From assembly GCA_041395385.1 (NCBI GenBank), contig JAWLAN010000015.1:62001-126000 (forward strand): a stretch of DNA of 64,000 nucleotides, read 5' to 3'. This DNA comes from JAJVHZ01 sp041395385 (GTDB lineage Bacteria; Pseudomonadota; Gammaproteobacteria; JAJPIJ01). The notes beneath the pieces are model-generated. The model was not told where the DNA came from. It saw only the letters and a list, made by a program, of their open reading frames with translations, and did not search any database. The translations under genes and the position numbers were made by a program. Below are positions 26,918 to 41,273 of this stretch, piece after piece (position 1 is the stretch's first letter; every line of letters begins with the position of its first letter).

Positions 26918-27457
26918 GTGAAGTCGCCCGCGACCGGAAATTTCTTCCTCGTCGGTCCCATGGGCGCCGGCAAGTCGACCGTCGGCAGGCAGCTGGCCCG
27001 CGCACTGGAGCTGTCCTTTCTCGACAGCGACCGGGTGATCGAGGAACGCACCGGCGCCTCGATATCGCTCATCTTCGAGATCGAGGGGGAGGAGGGCTTC
27101 CGCGATCGCGAGGCTCAGGCGATCGACGAGCTGACGCGGATGGACAATCTGGTTCTGGCCACCGGCGGCGGCGCGGTGCTGCGAGAAGTCAATCGCCGTC
27201 GCCTGCGCGAGCGCGGCTTCGTCATCTACCTGCGAGCGCCGCTTTCCCTGCTGGTCGAGCGCACGTCGCGGGACCACAATCGACCGCTGCTCGCAACGGC
27301 CGATCCACAGGAACGGCTGCGGGCGTTGCTGCAGGAGCGCGAACCACTCTACCGCGAGGTCGCGGATTTGATCATCGATACCGGTAACCGTACAGTACGG
27401 CAAGTCGTCTCCATGATCCGCCAGCAATGCAGACCAACTCCCCATCCATCGAACTGA
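26918..27457 (+). CDS. aroK: Shikimate kinase
   Basis: 179 residues from GTG at 26918. It phosphorylates shikimate at the 3-hydroxyl with ATP. The Walker A motif GPMGAGKST directly follows the start as in other AroK proteins; DSDRVIEERTGASI is the shikimate-binding region and LATGGGAVLR the GGG loop. It overlaps aroB by 31 bases. The ISL3 element ends 100 bp upstream, so its own promoter or transcript read-through from the left side has been changed. Confidence 0.97.
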   Translation: MKSPATGNFFLVGPMGAGKSTVGRQLARALELSFLDSDRVIEERTGASISLIFEIEGEEGFRDREAQAIDELTRMDNLVLATGGGAVLREVNRRRLRERGFVIYLRAPLSLLVERTSRDHNRPLLATADPQERLRALLQEREPLYREVADLIIDTGNRTVRQVVSMIRQQCRPTPHPSN

Positions 27458-28539
27458 AGGTCGCGCTCGGCGACCGCAGCTATCCGATCCTCATCGGTCG
27501 CGGATTGCTGGCCGACCCGTCGCCGTTCGAACCGCATCTTCGGCGCCAGGTGATGGTCGTGACCAACAGCACCGTCGGCCCCTTGTATCTTCAAGGCCTG
27601 CGGGCCGCGCTCGGTCAGCGCCAGGTGCAGACCGTCACGCTGCCCGACGGCGAGCAGTACAAGACGCTGGCGACGATGGAAGGGATAATCGGCGCGCTGC
27701 TCGAGGCGCGCTTCGACCGCGGCTGCACGCTGCTCGCGCTCGGCGGCGGCGTCGTCGGCGACATCACCGGCTTTGCCGCCGCCTGCTATCAGCGCGGCGT
27801 GGATTACATACAGGTCCCGACCACGCTGCTGGCGCAGGTGGACTCCTCGGTCGGAGGCAAGACCGCCGTCAACCACGCCCTCGGCAAGAACATGATCGGC
27901 GCATTTCATCAGCCGCGACTGGTCCTCGCCGATACCGACACGCTGTCCACGCTGCCCGATCGCGAGCTCCGCGCCGGGGTGGCGGAGATCATCAAGTACG
28001 GACTCATCCGTGATGCCGGGCTCTTCGGCTGGCTGGAGGCGAACATCCACGCCCTGCTGGCGCGCGACCCGCAGGCCCTGGCCCATGCCATAGAGCGCTC
28101 GTGCCGGAGCAAGGCCGAGGTGGTCGCCGCCGATGAGCGGGAGAGCGGCCAGAGGGCGCTGCTGAATCTCGGTCACACCTTCGGCCACGCCATCGAGACA
28201 GGCCTGGGCTACGGCTCGTGGCTGCACGGCGAGGCGGTGGCGGCCGGGATGTGCCTGGCGGCGGACCTCTCCGCGCGCCTCGGGTGGTTGAGCCGCGCCG
28301 ATGCCGAACGCGCAATCGCGCTGGTCGATGGCGCGGGCCTGCCGACGCAGCTGCCGGCCGAGCTCGACCCGGAGCAGATGCTCGCCCTGATGGCGGTGGA
28401 CAAGAAGGTTCAGGATGGTCGGATACGGCTCGTTCTGCTGGAAAAAATCGGCCGCGCGGTCGTCACCAGCCGCTACGACCCGGGGGCGCTGCACTCCACG
28501 CTCGCGCATCGACGCGGCGCGGCCGTGGCGCCTGCCTGA
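27427..28539 (+). CDS. aroB: 3-dehydroquinate synthase
   Basis: 370 residues. It converts DAHP to 3-dehydroquinate using NAD and zinc. The signature GGGVVGDITGFAAACYQRGVDYIQVPTTLLAQVDSSVGGKT is intact (here quoted in part as GGGVVGDITGFAA and PTTLLAQVDSSVGGKT), with zinc ligands in the Glu of GVAEIIKYG, and in LNLGHTFGHAIE and LHGEAVAAGM. Follows aroK by overlap, as in most proteobacteria. Confidence 0.97.
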   Translation: MQTNSPSIELKVALGDRSYPILIGRGLLADPSPFEPHLRRQVMVVTNSTVGPLYLQGLRAALGQRQVQTVTLPDGEQYKTLATMEGIIGALLEARFDRGCTLLALGGGVVGDITGFAAACYQRGVDYIQVPTTLLAQVDSSVGGKTAVNHALGKNMIGAFHQPRLVLADTDTLSTLPDRELRAGVAEIIKYGLIRDAGLFGWLEANIHALLARDPQALAHAIERSCRSKAEVVAADERESGQRALLNLGHTFGHAIETGLGYGSWLHGEAVAAGMCLAADLSARLGWLSRADAERAIALVDGAGLPTQLPAELDPEQMLALMAVDKKVQDGRIRLVLLEKIGRAVVTSRYDPGALHSTLAHRRGAAVAPA

Positions 28540-28556
28540 CCCGACGGGCCCGGAAG

Positions 28557-29702
28557 TTGCACGCACCACTCGCACCCTACGCCGCCTGCGACAGCAATAG
28601 CCGGGGACGGCGACACCCGGAACCGCCCCCCACCTACCGCAGCGAGCACCAGCGCGATCGCGATCGCGTCATCCATTCCGCGGCATTCCGACGCCTTGAG
28701 TACAAGACGCAGGTCTTCGTCAATCACGAGGGCGACATGTTTCGCACTCGGCTGACGCATTCCATCGAGGTGGCGCAGATCGCGCGCACCATCGCCCGCG
28801 CACTGCGGCTGAACGAGGATCTGGCGGAGGCCATCGCCGTCGCCCATGATCTCGGCCACACGCCCTTCGGACACGCCGGCCAGCGCGCGCTCAACGACTG
28901 CATGCGCCCATACGGCGGCTTCGAGCACAACCTGCAGTCCTTGCGCGTCGTCGACGTCCTGGAGGAGAAGTACGCCGAGTTCGACGGCCTGAATCTGACC
29001 TTCGAGGCGCGCGAGGGAATACTGAAGCGCTGCCCGCGGGGCAAGGCGGATAGCCTCGGGGAGCTGGGCAAGCGGTTCCTGAGCGGTGGCCAGCCGTCGC
29101 TGGAGGCGCAGCTGACGAATCTCGCCGACGAGATCGCCTACAACAGTCACGATATCGACGACGGTCTGCGAGCCGGACTGCTTACCCACGAACAGCTGCT
29201 GCAGGTGCCCGTCTTCAGGCAACATTGCGAGTCCGTCGCCGCGCGCCACCCCACCCTCTCGCAACGCCGGCTGGCCTACGAGACCGTGCGCAGCATGATC
29301 GGCGCCCAGGTCACGGATCTGGTCGAGACCAGCCGGGAGCGCATCTTGGCGGCCGCGCCGGCGTCGATCGAGGAGGTGCGCGCGAACACCGCGCCGCTCA
29401 TTGCGTTCTCCGATCCGATGCGCCGCGGCCTGAAGGAGCTGAAGGATTTCCTCATGACCAAGCTTTATCGCCACTATCGCGTCGTGCGCATGTCCAGCAA
29501 GGCCGACAAGGTCGTGCGCGAACTGTTCGCCGCCTTCATCGGCGATCCCCGACTGCTTCCCACCGGCACGCAGTCCGCGGCAATTGGGTCCGGTGAGGAG
29601 GCCGCGCGCGCCCAGGTCATTGCCGACTACATCGCGGGCATGACCGATCGCTACGCAATCGCGGAGTATGGGCGTATATTCACCCCAGGCGTACTGACCT
29701 GA
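28557..29702 (+). CDS. dgt: dGTP triphosphohydrolase-like HD protein
   Basis: About 381 residues. The start is set at TTG 28557, so the protein begins HAPLAPYAACDSNSRGRRHPEP as in homologues; an ATG start is not available in this frame near the conserved N-terminus. HD-domain ligands are in RTRLTHSIEV, AHDLGHTPFGHAGQ and DEIAYNSHDIDD. Enzymes of this group hydrolyse dGTP to deoxyguanosine and triphosphate. It lies between aroB and damX, in place of a continuous aroB-damX order. Confidence 0.9.
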   Translation: MHAPLAPYAACDSNSRGRRHPEPPPTYRSEHQRDRDRVIHSAAFRRLEYKTQVFVNHEGDMFRTRLTHSIEVAQIARTIARALRLNEDLAEAIAVAHDLGHTPFGHAGQRALNDCMRPYGGFEHNLQSLRVVDVLEEKYAEFDGLNLTFEAREGILKRCPRGKADSLGELGKRFLSGGQPSLEAQLTNLADEIAYNSHDIDDGLRAGLLTHEQLLQVPVFRQHCESVAARHPTLSQRRLAYETVRSMIGAQVTDLVETSRERILAAAPASIEEVRANTAPLIAFSDPMRRGLKELKDFLMTKLYRHYRVVRMSSKADKVVRELFAAFIGDPRLLPTGTQSAAIGSGEEAARAQVIADYIAGMTDRYAIAEYGRIFTPGVLT

Positions 29703-29731
29703 TCCGGGAGCGGCAGACGAACATTCGCCCG

Positions 29732-31288
29732 ATGCAGGCACATCCCGAGGACTTTGGACCCGAATCGCTGCCAGGGCCCGCCGCCGAAGCCGCGCAAGCG
29801 GATCGTGAGGGCTATCTGCTCACGGCCGCGCTGGCGCAGCGCATCGATCTCATACGCCACCTGATCGATTTCAGCCGTCAGATCGTGCTGGTCATGGGTG
29901 ATGAGGGCAGTGGCAAGACCTCGCTGCTTCATCACCTGCACGCGACGGCGGCGGAGAACTGGCGGGTGGCGAAGGTAAACGCCGACCCGATGTGTGACGC
30001 CGACGCGCTCATCAAGCGGCTCGGCGCCGAGTTCGACCTCAACTTCACCGAGCGCGACGACCTGGAGCGCCGCGTCGAGGGATTCAGCACCTTCCTCGCC
30101 ACCGCGCGGCGGGCGCTGCTCGTGCCCGTGGTGCTGGTGGACGACGCGCATCTGCTGCCAGCCGACGCCCTCCTGCTGCTGCTGCGGCTGGCGCAGCCGG
30201 AATCCGAGGCCCCGCACCTGCGGGTGGCACTGTTCTGCGACTCCCGCGTGACCCGCCTGCTGGGCAGCCCTCAGTTGCACGCATTCAAGGACAGCCTGGT
30301 GCATACGGTCGAGATGGCGCCGTTCACGCTCGAGGACACGACCCGTTACCTGGCGACCCACTGGGCGGCAGTGGACCCCGACAGCGACCCCATACTCGAC
30401 GAGGGCTACGTGCGCGAGGTCCATGTCGCCTCCGAGGGCATTCCCGGACGGATCAAGGCGCTGGTGCGCACCAGCCTCTCGGACTCGGCGACCGAGAGCG
30501 TCACTGCCGAGGAGCCGTTGAGCGGGCGGCGCCCGCCCCTGGGGTGGGCCGCCGCCGGCGGGGGGGTCGCCCTGCTGCTGGCCGTCGGATTCTGGTTGAG
30601 CCAGTCCGCGCGTGAATCCGCGCCGCCCCCCGGCGCCGAGGCGCCCATCGTGGAGTCCGTCCCGGTCCCGATCGCCACCGAGGGCCCGCCCGCGTCCCCG
30701 ACGGTGACGCCGCCGCCTGCAGCGACCGCAGCGGGGCCCGTCCCGCCGATCGTCGACTATCCGATGGTCCCCGACGTCGCACCATCTTCGCCGGCGCCCA
30801 CGGCGGTCACCAACCCGCCAACCGAGCCGGAGGCGCCGCCCGCCGCGCAGGCCACCCCGGTGCAGCGGGCGGAAGCGCCGCAGCCTCCGCCAGTGGCCGC
30901 CACGGCGCCGCCACAGCCCGCCGCGGCGCGCGCGGAGCCGACGCCGGCAAAGCCGGAACCCACGCCGAAGCCGACGACCGCGAAGGCCGCGGCGCCCACG
31001 GGCACCCAGTGGCTCAAGCGCCAGCCGGGGGGCAATTACGTCGTTCAGCTCTATGCCACCTACCAGCGCTCCTCCGCCGAGCAGTTCATCGCTCAGCACA
31101 AGCTCGGCGCGCAGGCCAAAGTCATCGCCACCGTCCGGGAGGGGAAGACCTGGTACGTGGTGGTCTACGGCTCCTACGCGGACCGCACCCGCGCCAGGAG
31201 CGCGATCGGCGGCCTGCCCGACGGGGTTCGGCGCCTGAGCCCCTGGGTGCGGAAGATCGCTGATCTGCGGGCCATCGCCGTCGATTGA
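29732..31288 (+). CDS. damX: DamX-like protein: AAA ATPase with SPOR domain
   Basis: 518 residues. N-terminal AAA/ExeA-type ATPase with Walker A MGDEGSGKTSL and Walker B VVLVDDAHLLP (about 55-145), one membrane segment (LGWAAAGGGVALLLAVGFWLS), a long Pro/Ala linker of low complexity (about 305-425), and a C-terminal SPOR domain (YVVQLYATYQRSSAEQFIAQH to RLSPWVRKI) that binds septal peptidoglycan. DamX-like proteins are cell division factors. Its place in the aro-damX-gltB series is as in other gammaproteobacteria. No dam methylase gene follows. Confidence 0.93.
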   Translation: MQAHPEDFGPESLPGPAAEAAQADREGYLLTAALAQRIDLIRHLIDFSRQIVLVMGDEGSGKTSLLHHLHATAAENWRVAKVNADPMCDADALIKRLGAEFDLNFTERDDLERRVEGFSTFLATARRALLVPVVLVDDAHLLPADALLLLLRLAQPESEAPHLRVALFCDSRVTRLLGSPQLHAFKDSLVHTVEMAPFTLEDTTRYLATHWAAVDPDSDPILDEGYVREVHVASEGIPGRIKALVRTSLSDSATESVTAEEPLSGRRPPLGWAAAGGGVALLLAVGFWLSQSARESAPPPGAEAPIVESVPVPIATEGPPASPTVTPPPAATAAGPVPPIVDYPMVPDVAPSSPAPTAVTNPPTEPEAPPAAQATPVQRAEAPQPPPVAATAPPQPAAARAEPTPAKPEPTPKPTTAKAAAPTGTQWLKRQPGGNYVVQLYATYQRSSAEQFIAQHKLGAQAKVIATVREGKTWYVVVYGSYADRTRARSAIGGLPDGVRRLSPWVRKIADLRAIAVD

Positions 31289-31386
31289 CGAACCGCCCGC
31301 GGCCGTTTTACAAGGCGGGTGACCGAGATATAATCCCGGCCCTTTTGTCCGCCGCTCATCGATACGAGCATCGCGAGGTCGAACCG

Positions 31387-35974
<4,588 letters not shown>

Positions 35975-35982
<8 letters not shown>

Positions 35983-37426
35983 GCCGACCGGATTCCTGGA
36001 GTTTCACCGTGCCAAGCAGCCATACCGGCCCGTCAAGGAGCGGGTGCTCGACTGGAAGCAGGTCATGGCCGGCTGGGCTGACGATGCCCTCAAGCAGCAG
36101 GCCTCGCGCTGCATGGACTGCGGTATCCCCTTCTGCCATCAGGGCTGTCCGCTCGGGAACCTGATCCCGGACTGGAACGATCTCGTCTACAACAACCGCT
36201 GGCGCGAGGCCATCGATCGGCTGCACGTGACCAACAACTTCCCCGAGTTCACCGGGACCCTGTGCCCGGCGCCATGCGAAGGCGCGTGCGTGCTCGGCAT
36301 CAACGACGACCCGGTCACGATCAAGGCCGTGGAGCTCGCGATTATCGACCGTGCCTTCAAGGAAGGGTTGGTCGTAGCGCAGCCTCCCGCCAAGCTCACG
36401 GGCAAGAAGGTGGCTGTAGTCGGCTCCGGGCCGGCCGGCCTGGCCGCGGCGCAGCAGTTGCGTCGGGCCGGTCATGAGGTCACCGTATTCGAGCGCGACG
36501 ATCGCATCGGCGGTCTGCTGCGCTACGGCATACCCGAGTTCAAGATGGAAAAGCGCGTGCTGAATCGCCGCCTGGAGCAGATGCGCGCCGAGGGCGTGAC
36601 GTTCCGGACCGGCGCGCACATCGGCGTGAATCTGCCCGTGGAGTCGCTGCGCAGGGACTTCGACGCGATCGTGCTCACGGGCGGAGCCTGCCATGCGCGC
36701 GACCTCAACATCCCGGGGCGCGAGTTGAAGGGTATACACCTGGCCATGGAATTCCTGACACAGCAGAACCGGCGCTGCGAGGGGGACACGGTGCCGGAAA
36801 ACGAATCGATCACCACCAAGGACAAGCACGTGGTCATCCTGGGCGGCGGCGACACCGGTGCGGACTGCATCGGCACCTCCCACCGCCAGGGGGCGAAGTC
36901 GGTGACCTCGCTGGAGATCATGCCGCGGCCGCCCGAGAAGCGCGGCGAGAACAACCCCTGGCCGGAGTGGCCCGTCATCTATCGCACCGCTTCGGCCCAC
37001 GAGGAAGGCGGTGAGCGGCTGTATGCGGTATCGACCAAGCGGTTCGTCGGCGACGCGGAAGGCAACGTCAAGGCGCTCGAGCTCGTGAAGGTGGAACTGA
37101 AGAAGGGCGCCGACGGCCGCATGGCTTTCGAAGAGGTGCCGGATTCGGTGCACACCATCCCCGCCGACCGCGTCTTCCTGGCGATGGGTTTCCTCGGACC
37201 CGAGAAGCCCGGCATGATCGAGCAGCTCGGCGTGAAGCTGACCGACCGCGGCAACGTGGCGCACGACGAGAACTGGATGACCAGCGTCCCGGGAGTGTTT
37301 ACGGCCGGCGATATGCAGCGCGGCCAATCCCTGATCGTTTGGGCCATCGCGGAGGGCCGTTCCGCAGCCGCCGGAGTCGATCGATACCTGATGGGCTCCA
37401 CGGACCTGCCGGCCCCCCTGCCCTAG
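35975..37426 (+). CDS. gltD: Glutamate synthase (NADPH) small subunit
   Basis: 483 residues from ATG 35975. N-terminal Fe-S cysteines in CMDCGIPFCHQGCPLGN and CPAPCEGACVLG, FAD-binding GSGPAGLAAAQQL, and NADPH-binding GGGDTGADC. It passes electrons from NADPH to the GltB subunit. Follows gltB by an 8-base overlap. 152 bp separate it from hemE. Confidence 0.98.
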
Positions 37427-37445
37427 GCGCCGTCACGGCGGAGGG

Positions 37446-37505
37446 CCACCGCGAACGGACGCCGCGGTGGCGCGCCCGCGCCTACGGCACGCCCGCGCCA
37501 CCGCG
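37446..37505 (+). promoter_or_regulatory. Competing hairpins between gltD and hemE
   Basis: Three segments share complementarity: A, CCACCGCG at 37446-37453; B, CGCGGTGGCGCG at 37463-37474; C, CGCGCCACCGCG at 37494-37505. B can pair with A (8 bp) or perfectly with C (12 bp), so the two structures exclude each other. It could control the gltD-hemE transcript. A chance effect of GC-rich DNA is possible, and no T-run follows. Confidence 0.45.
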
Positions 37506-37578
37506 ACACCCCCTCCTCGGCCACCGACGACCGACAGCACGCATACATCGATACCCCGCAGGACGTAGAATCGCCACG

Positions 37579-38637
37579 ATGACCGCACTCAAGAACGATC
37601 GCTTCCTGCGCGCGCTGCTGCGCCAGGCGGTGGACATGACGCCGGTGTGGATGATGCGACAGGCCGGCCGCTATCTTCCCGAGTACCGCGCCACGCGACG
37701 GCGCGCAGGCAGCTTCATGACCCTGTGCACGACGCCCGAGCTCGCCTGCGAAGTGACGCTGCAGCCCATCGATCGCTATCCGCTGGACGCGGCGATCCTG
37801 TTCTCAGACATACTCGTCGTGCCTCATGCCATGGGCCTGGGCCTGACGGTAAACGAAGGCGTGGGGCCGCGCTTCGAGCGCCCGACGCGGACGGCGAGCG
37901 ACATCCGCGCCCTCGGCGTTCCCGACCCCGAGACCGAGCTCCGATACGTCATCGACAGCGTGCGCCTGATCCGGCGTGAATTGCGCGGCCGCGTGCCGCT
38001 CATCGGCTTCGCCGGCAGCCCGTGGACCATGGCCACCTACGCGGTCGAGGGGCAGGGGAGCAAGGACTTCCACCGCATCAAGACGATGATGTACCGCGAG
38101 CCACGCGTGCTGCATGAGCTGCTCGAGAAGCTCGCGCGCGCGGTGGTCCTGTACCTGAATGCCCAGATTGCCGCCGGTGCCCAGGCTGTGATGGTGTTCG
38201 ATACCTGGGGCGGGGCGCTTTCGACACCGGCGTACATGGAGTTCTCCCTGAGCTACATGCGGCAGATCGTGGAGGGCGTGCGCAGGGACAGCGAGGGCCG
38301 CCGCGTGCCGTGCATCCTGTTCACCAAGGGCGGCGGGCAGTGGCTGGAACTCATTGCCGAGACCGGCTGCGACGCCGCCGGCCTGGACTGGACCACGGAC
38401 ATCGGCGCGACGCGACGTCGCCTTGGCGATCGGATCGCATTGCAGGGGAACATGGACCCGGCAGTGTTATTGGCAACCCCCGAACGCATACGCGAGGAAG
38501 TCGCCTCGATATTGAAGGGCTTCGGCCCGCATGCCGGGCACGTCTTCAACCTCGGCCACGGCATCACCCCGGACGTGGATCCCGAGAACGCCGGCGTATT
38601 CATCGAGGCCGTTCACAGCCTCAGCGCGAAAGGGTAA
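37579..38637 (+). CDS. hemE: Uroporphyrinogen decarboxylase
   Basis: 352 residues from ATG 37579. Converts uroporphyrinogen III to coproporphyrinogen III in heme synthesis. Signature PVWMMRQAGRYLPEYR near the N-terminus, the SDI segment in AILFSDILVVPHAMG, GFAGSPWTMATYAVEG, and a C-terminal FNLGHGITPDVDPENAG. Converges on srkA with a 34-bp gap. Confidence 0.97.
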   Translation: MTALKNDRFLRALLRQAVDMTPVWMMRQAGRYLPEYRATRRRAGSFMTLCTTPELACEVTLQPIDRYPLDAAILFSDILVVPHAMGLGLTVNEGVGPRFERPTRTASDIRALGVPDPETELRYVIDSVRLIRRELRGRVPLIGFAGSPWTMATYAVEGQGSKDFHRIKTMMYREPRVLHELLEKLARAVVLYLNAQIAAGAQAVMVFDTWGGALSTPAYMEFSLSYMRQIVEGVRRDSEGRRVPCILFTKGGGQWLELIAETGCDAAGLDWTTDIGATRRRLGDRIALQGNMDPAVLLATPERIREEVASILKGFGPHAGHVFNLGHGITPDVDPENAGVFIEAVHSLSAKG

Positions 38638-38671
38638 AACCGGCGTGCGGCAACCCGGCCGCGGCGTAATC

Positions 38672-39700
38672 CTATCGCGCTCCCAGGACGTTCAGAGCCG
38701 GCTCGGACATCGCCGCGAGTTGTTCCCGCAGTGCGAGCACGTGATCCTGCCAGTATCGCTGCGTGTTGAACCAGGGGAAATGCATGGGGAAGGCCGGGTC
38801 GTCCCATCGCCGCGCAAGCCAGCCGGCGTAGTGAATCATCCGCAGGCTGCGCAGCGGCTCGATGAGCTGCAGCTCCCCGTAGTTGAACTCCGCAAACTCC
38901 TCGTAACCGTCCAGGACGCTCGCCAGCTGCGCGACCATGTCGTCGCGACCGCCGGATAGCAGCATCCAAAGATCCTGCGCGGCGGGCCCCGTCATGCAAT
39001 CGTCGAAGTCGACGAAATGCGGGCCCGCGTCGGTCCACAGCACGTTGCCCATGTGGCAGTCGCCGTGCAGGCGCAATAGCTCCAGGTCGCCAGCGCGCTC
39101 GAAACCCGCGCGGACCGACTTCAGGACGTCGTCCACCGTACTGCGGTATGCAGCGAGCAGATCGGGCGGAACGAAGCCGTGGTCGATGACAAACCGAGAT
39201 GGCCGCTCGCCGTACGCCTCGATGCTCAGCGTCGGCCGATGCTCGAACGCCGCGGCCCTGCCGACGGCGTGTATACGGCCGATAAATCTCCCCAGCCAGG
39301 TCAGCGTCTCCGCATCGCCCAGTTCCGGAGCGCGCCCGCCCTTGCGCGGATAAATGCTGAAGCGGTAGCCGGCATGAAGATGCAGCGTCCGCCCGTGGTC
39401 GTCAGCGATCGGCGGAACCGCCGGAATCTCGAGCTCGGCGAGCTGCTGGGTGTAGCGATGCTCCTCGAGGATTGCCGCATCGGTCCAGCGCCCGGGACGA
39501 TAGAACTTGGCGATGACCGGCGGCGCATCCTCGATGCCGACCTGATAGACACGATTCTCGTAGCTGTTGAGCGCGAGCAGCCGTCCGTCGCAGCGCAGGT
39601 GCAGGCTCTCGACGGCATCCAGTATGCATTCCGGCGTCAGCCCCGAGTACGGCGCTTTCGCGCCTGCGCCTTCTTCCTCGACGCGCGGTGCGCGGCTCAT
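38672..39700 (-). CDS. srkA: Stress response kinase SrkA (YihE family)
   Basis: 342 residues. Kinase fold of the aminoglycoside phosphotransferase type with the substrate/ATP motifs RLHGDCHMGNVLW (catalytic loop) and HFVDFDDC (metal). E. coli SrkA protects against stress-induced death. It overlaps the lnt stop by 4 bases (ATGA), which makes it the last gene of the miaB-to-lnt operon. The target is not known from sequence. Confidence 0.92.
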   Translation of the reverse strand: MSRAPRVEEEGAGAKAPYSGLTPECILDAVESLHLRCDGRLLALNSYENRVYQVGIEDAPPVIAKFYRPGRWTDAAILEEHRYTQQLAELEIPAVPPIADDHGRTLHLHAGYRFSIYPRKGGRAPELGDAETLTWLGRFIGRIHAVGRAAAFEHRPTLSIEAYGERPSRFVIDHGFVPPDLLAAYRSTVDDVLKSVRAGFERAGDLELLRLHGDCHMGNVLWTDAGPHFVDFDDCMTGPAAQDLWMLLSGGRDDMVAQLASVLDGYEEFAEFNYGELQLIEPLRSLRMIHYAGWLARRWDDPAFPMHFPWFNTQRYWQDHVLALREQLAAMSEPALNVLGAR

Positions 39701-41211
39701 TGGCGGTGCCGCGCACGCAGCCGGACGATCGCCAGCAGCATCGACGCCAGCACGACCAGCAGCGCATTGCCGATCCCGACATAAGGGGTGGAGCCGACAT
39801 GCGCGGTGACCTCGCCGGCAAGCACATGGGCGATGAACTGCGGCGAACGCCCCGCGATCTCCCCGCGCGGATCGATGATTGCCGAGATCCCGCTGTTGGT
39901 CGCGCGCAGCAGATACCTGCCGGTCTCGACCGCCCGCATGCGCGCGATCTCCAGATGCTGATGCGGCGCCAGCGAATCGCCGAACCAGGCGTCATTGCTG
40001 ACGTTGACCAGCAGATGCGACTGCGGCAGGAAGTCGATCACCTCCTCACCGAAAGCGTCTTCGAAACAGACCGACGGCGCGAGCTTAAGCCCGGCGGCGG
40101 ACAGCGGCGCCTGCTCGGGCGCACCGTGGCTGAATTCGGACATAGGGATACTGAGGGACCGCAATATCGGCATGAGGATGGACTGGAACGGCGGATATTC
40201 CCCCAGCAGCACCAGGTGACGTTTGTCGTAACGGCTCACCGCCGAACCCAGGGCGATGATGCTGTTGTAATAGCTGATGATGCGACCCTGCCCGTCGCGG
40301 TCATCGACGGGCAGGCCGAGCACGATGTCGGTCCCCGAACGGGCTGCCCGGTCGTCGATCTCGGCGATGAAATCCTTCACTTCGGAGCCGAACGCCGGTA
40401 TCGCCGTCTCCGGCCAGACGATGATCTCCACCTGCCCCCAGTACCTCTCGCTCAACTGGCGGTACAGCTCGAGGGTCCGATTCTTCATCTCCGGATCCCA
40501 CTTCTGGCTCTGCTCGATCCCGCCCTGTACGAGGGCGACCCGCACCGGCGCCCCTTCCGCCTTCGTCCATGAGACCTGCGAAAGCGCCAGCGCAAGGCCC
40601 CACACGGCGCTCAGCATCAGGAGCGGACGCAGGCGCTCACCGGGCAACGAGGCAAGCGCGCCGGCGCTCGCCGCGACGGCCAGACCGACCAGGAATACGC
40701 CGCCAACCGGGGCGTAGCCCGCCAGCGGGCCGTCAATCTGGCTGTAGCCGACACTGAGCCAGGGGAACCCCGTGAACCACCAGCCGCGCAGCCACTCCAC
40801 CAGGGCCCAGAGTGCCGGCATGACCACCAGCAGCGAGGCGCGCGGGTTGATCCAGAACCAGCGCTGCGCGGCGTAGCCGGCCAGGGCCGGGTATAACGCC
40901 ATGAACATGATCAGCAGCGCGGTGACCGATGCGGAGAAGGCGAGCACGGGCAGCCCGAATTGATGCACGCTTATCTGCACCCATGCGATGCCGAAGCCGA
41001 ACATCCCGAGCCCGAACAGCCATCCGCGCCAGACGGCGCGCCCCGGACGCACATCGAGCCAGCATCGAAACAGGATCGCCAGAGAGAGCACGGCGACAAT
41101 GGACCAGCCGTAAGGCGCAAATGCCAGCGGCATGGCGGCGCCGGCGAGCAATGCCAGCAGATCGCCCAGATAGGCGCTGCGCCGGTTGCCGCCGAGGCCG
41201 TCACGATTCAA
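39697..41211 (-). CDS. lnt: Apolipoprotein N-acyltransferase
   Basis: About 504 residues from TTG 41211, which has GGGAG 7 bases upstream. A TTG at 41277 overlapping the corC stop would make 526 residues, without a Shine-Dalgarno. Several N-terminal membrane helices, then a nitrilase-type periplasmic domain with catalytic Glu in WPETAIP, Lys in YDKRHLVLLGEYPP and Cys in SVCFEDAFGE. It adds the third acyl chain to lipoproteins. Confidence 0.95.
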   Translation of the reverse strand: MNRDGLGGNRRSAYLGDLLALLAGAAMPLAFAPYGWSIVAVLSLAILFRCWLDVRPGRAVWRGWLFGLGMFGFGIAWVQISVHQFGLPVLAFSASVTALLIMFMALYPALAGYAAQRWFWINPRASLLVVMPALWALVEWLRGWWFTGFPWLSVGYSQIDGPLAGYAPVGGVFLVGLAVAASAGALASLPGERLRPLLMLSAVWGLALALSQVSWTKAEGAPVRVALVQGGIEQSQKWDPEMKNRTLELYRQLSERYWGQVEIIVWPETAIPAFGSEVKDFIAEIDDRAARSGTDIVLGLPVDDRDGQGRIISYYNSIIALGSAVSRYDKRHLVLLGEYPPFQSILMPILRSLSIPMSEFSHGAPEQAPLSAAGLKLAPSVCFEDAFGEEVIDFLPQSHLLVNVSNDAWFGDSLAPHQHLEIARMRAVETGRYLLRATNSGISAIIDPRGEIAGRSPQFIAHVLAGEVTAHVGSTPYVGIGNALLVVLASMLLAIVRLRARHRQ

Positions 41212-41273
41212 TTCGTTTCTCCCGCTCGGCAGCTCGACCGCCGTTCCCGTCGCCGCGGCAATCCGAGCGCAGG

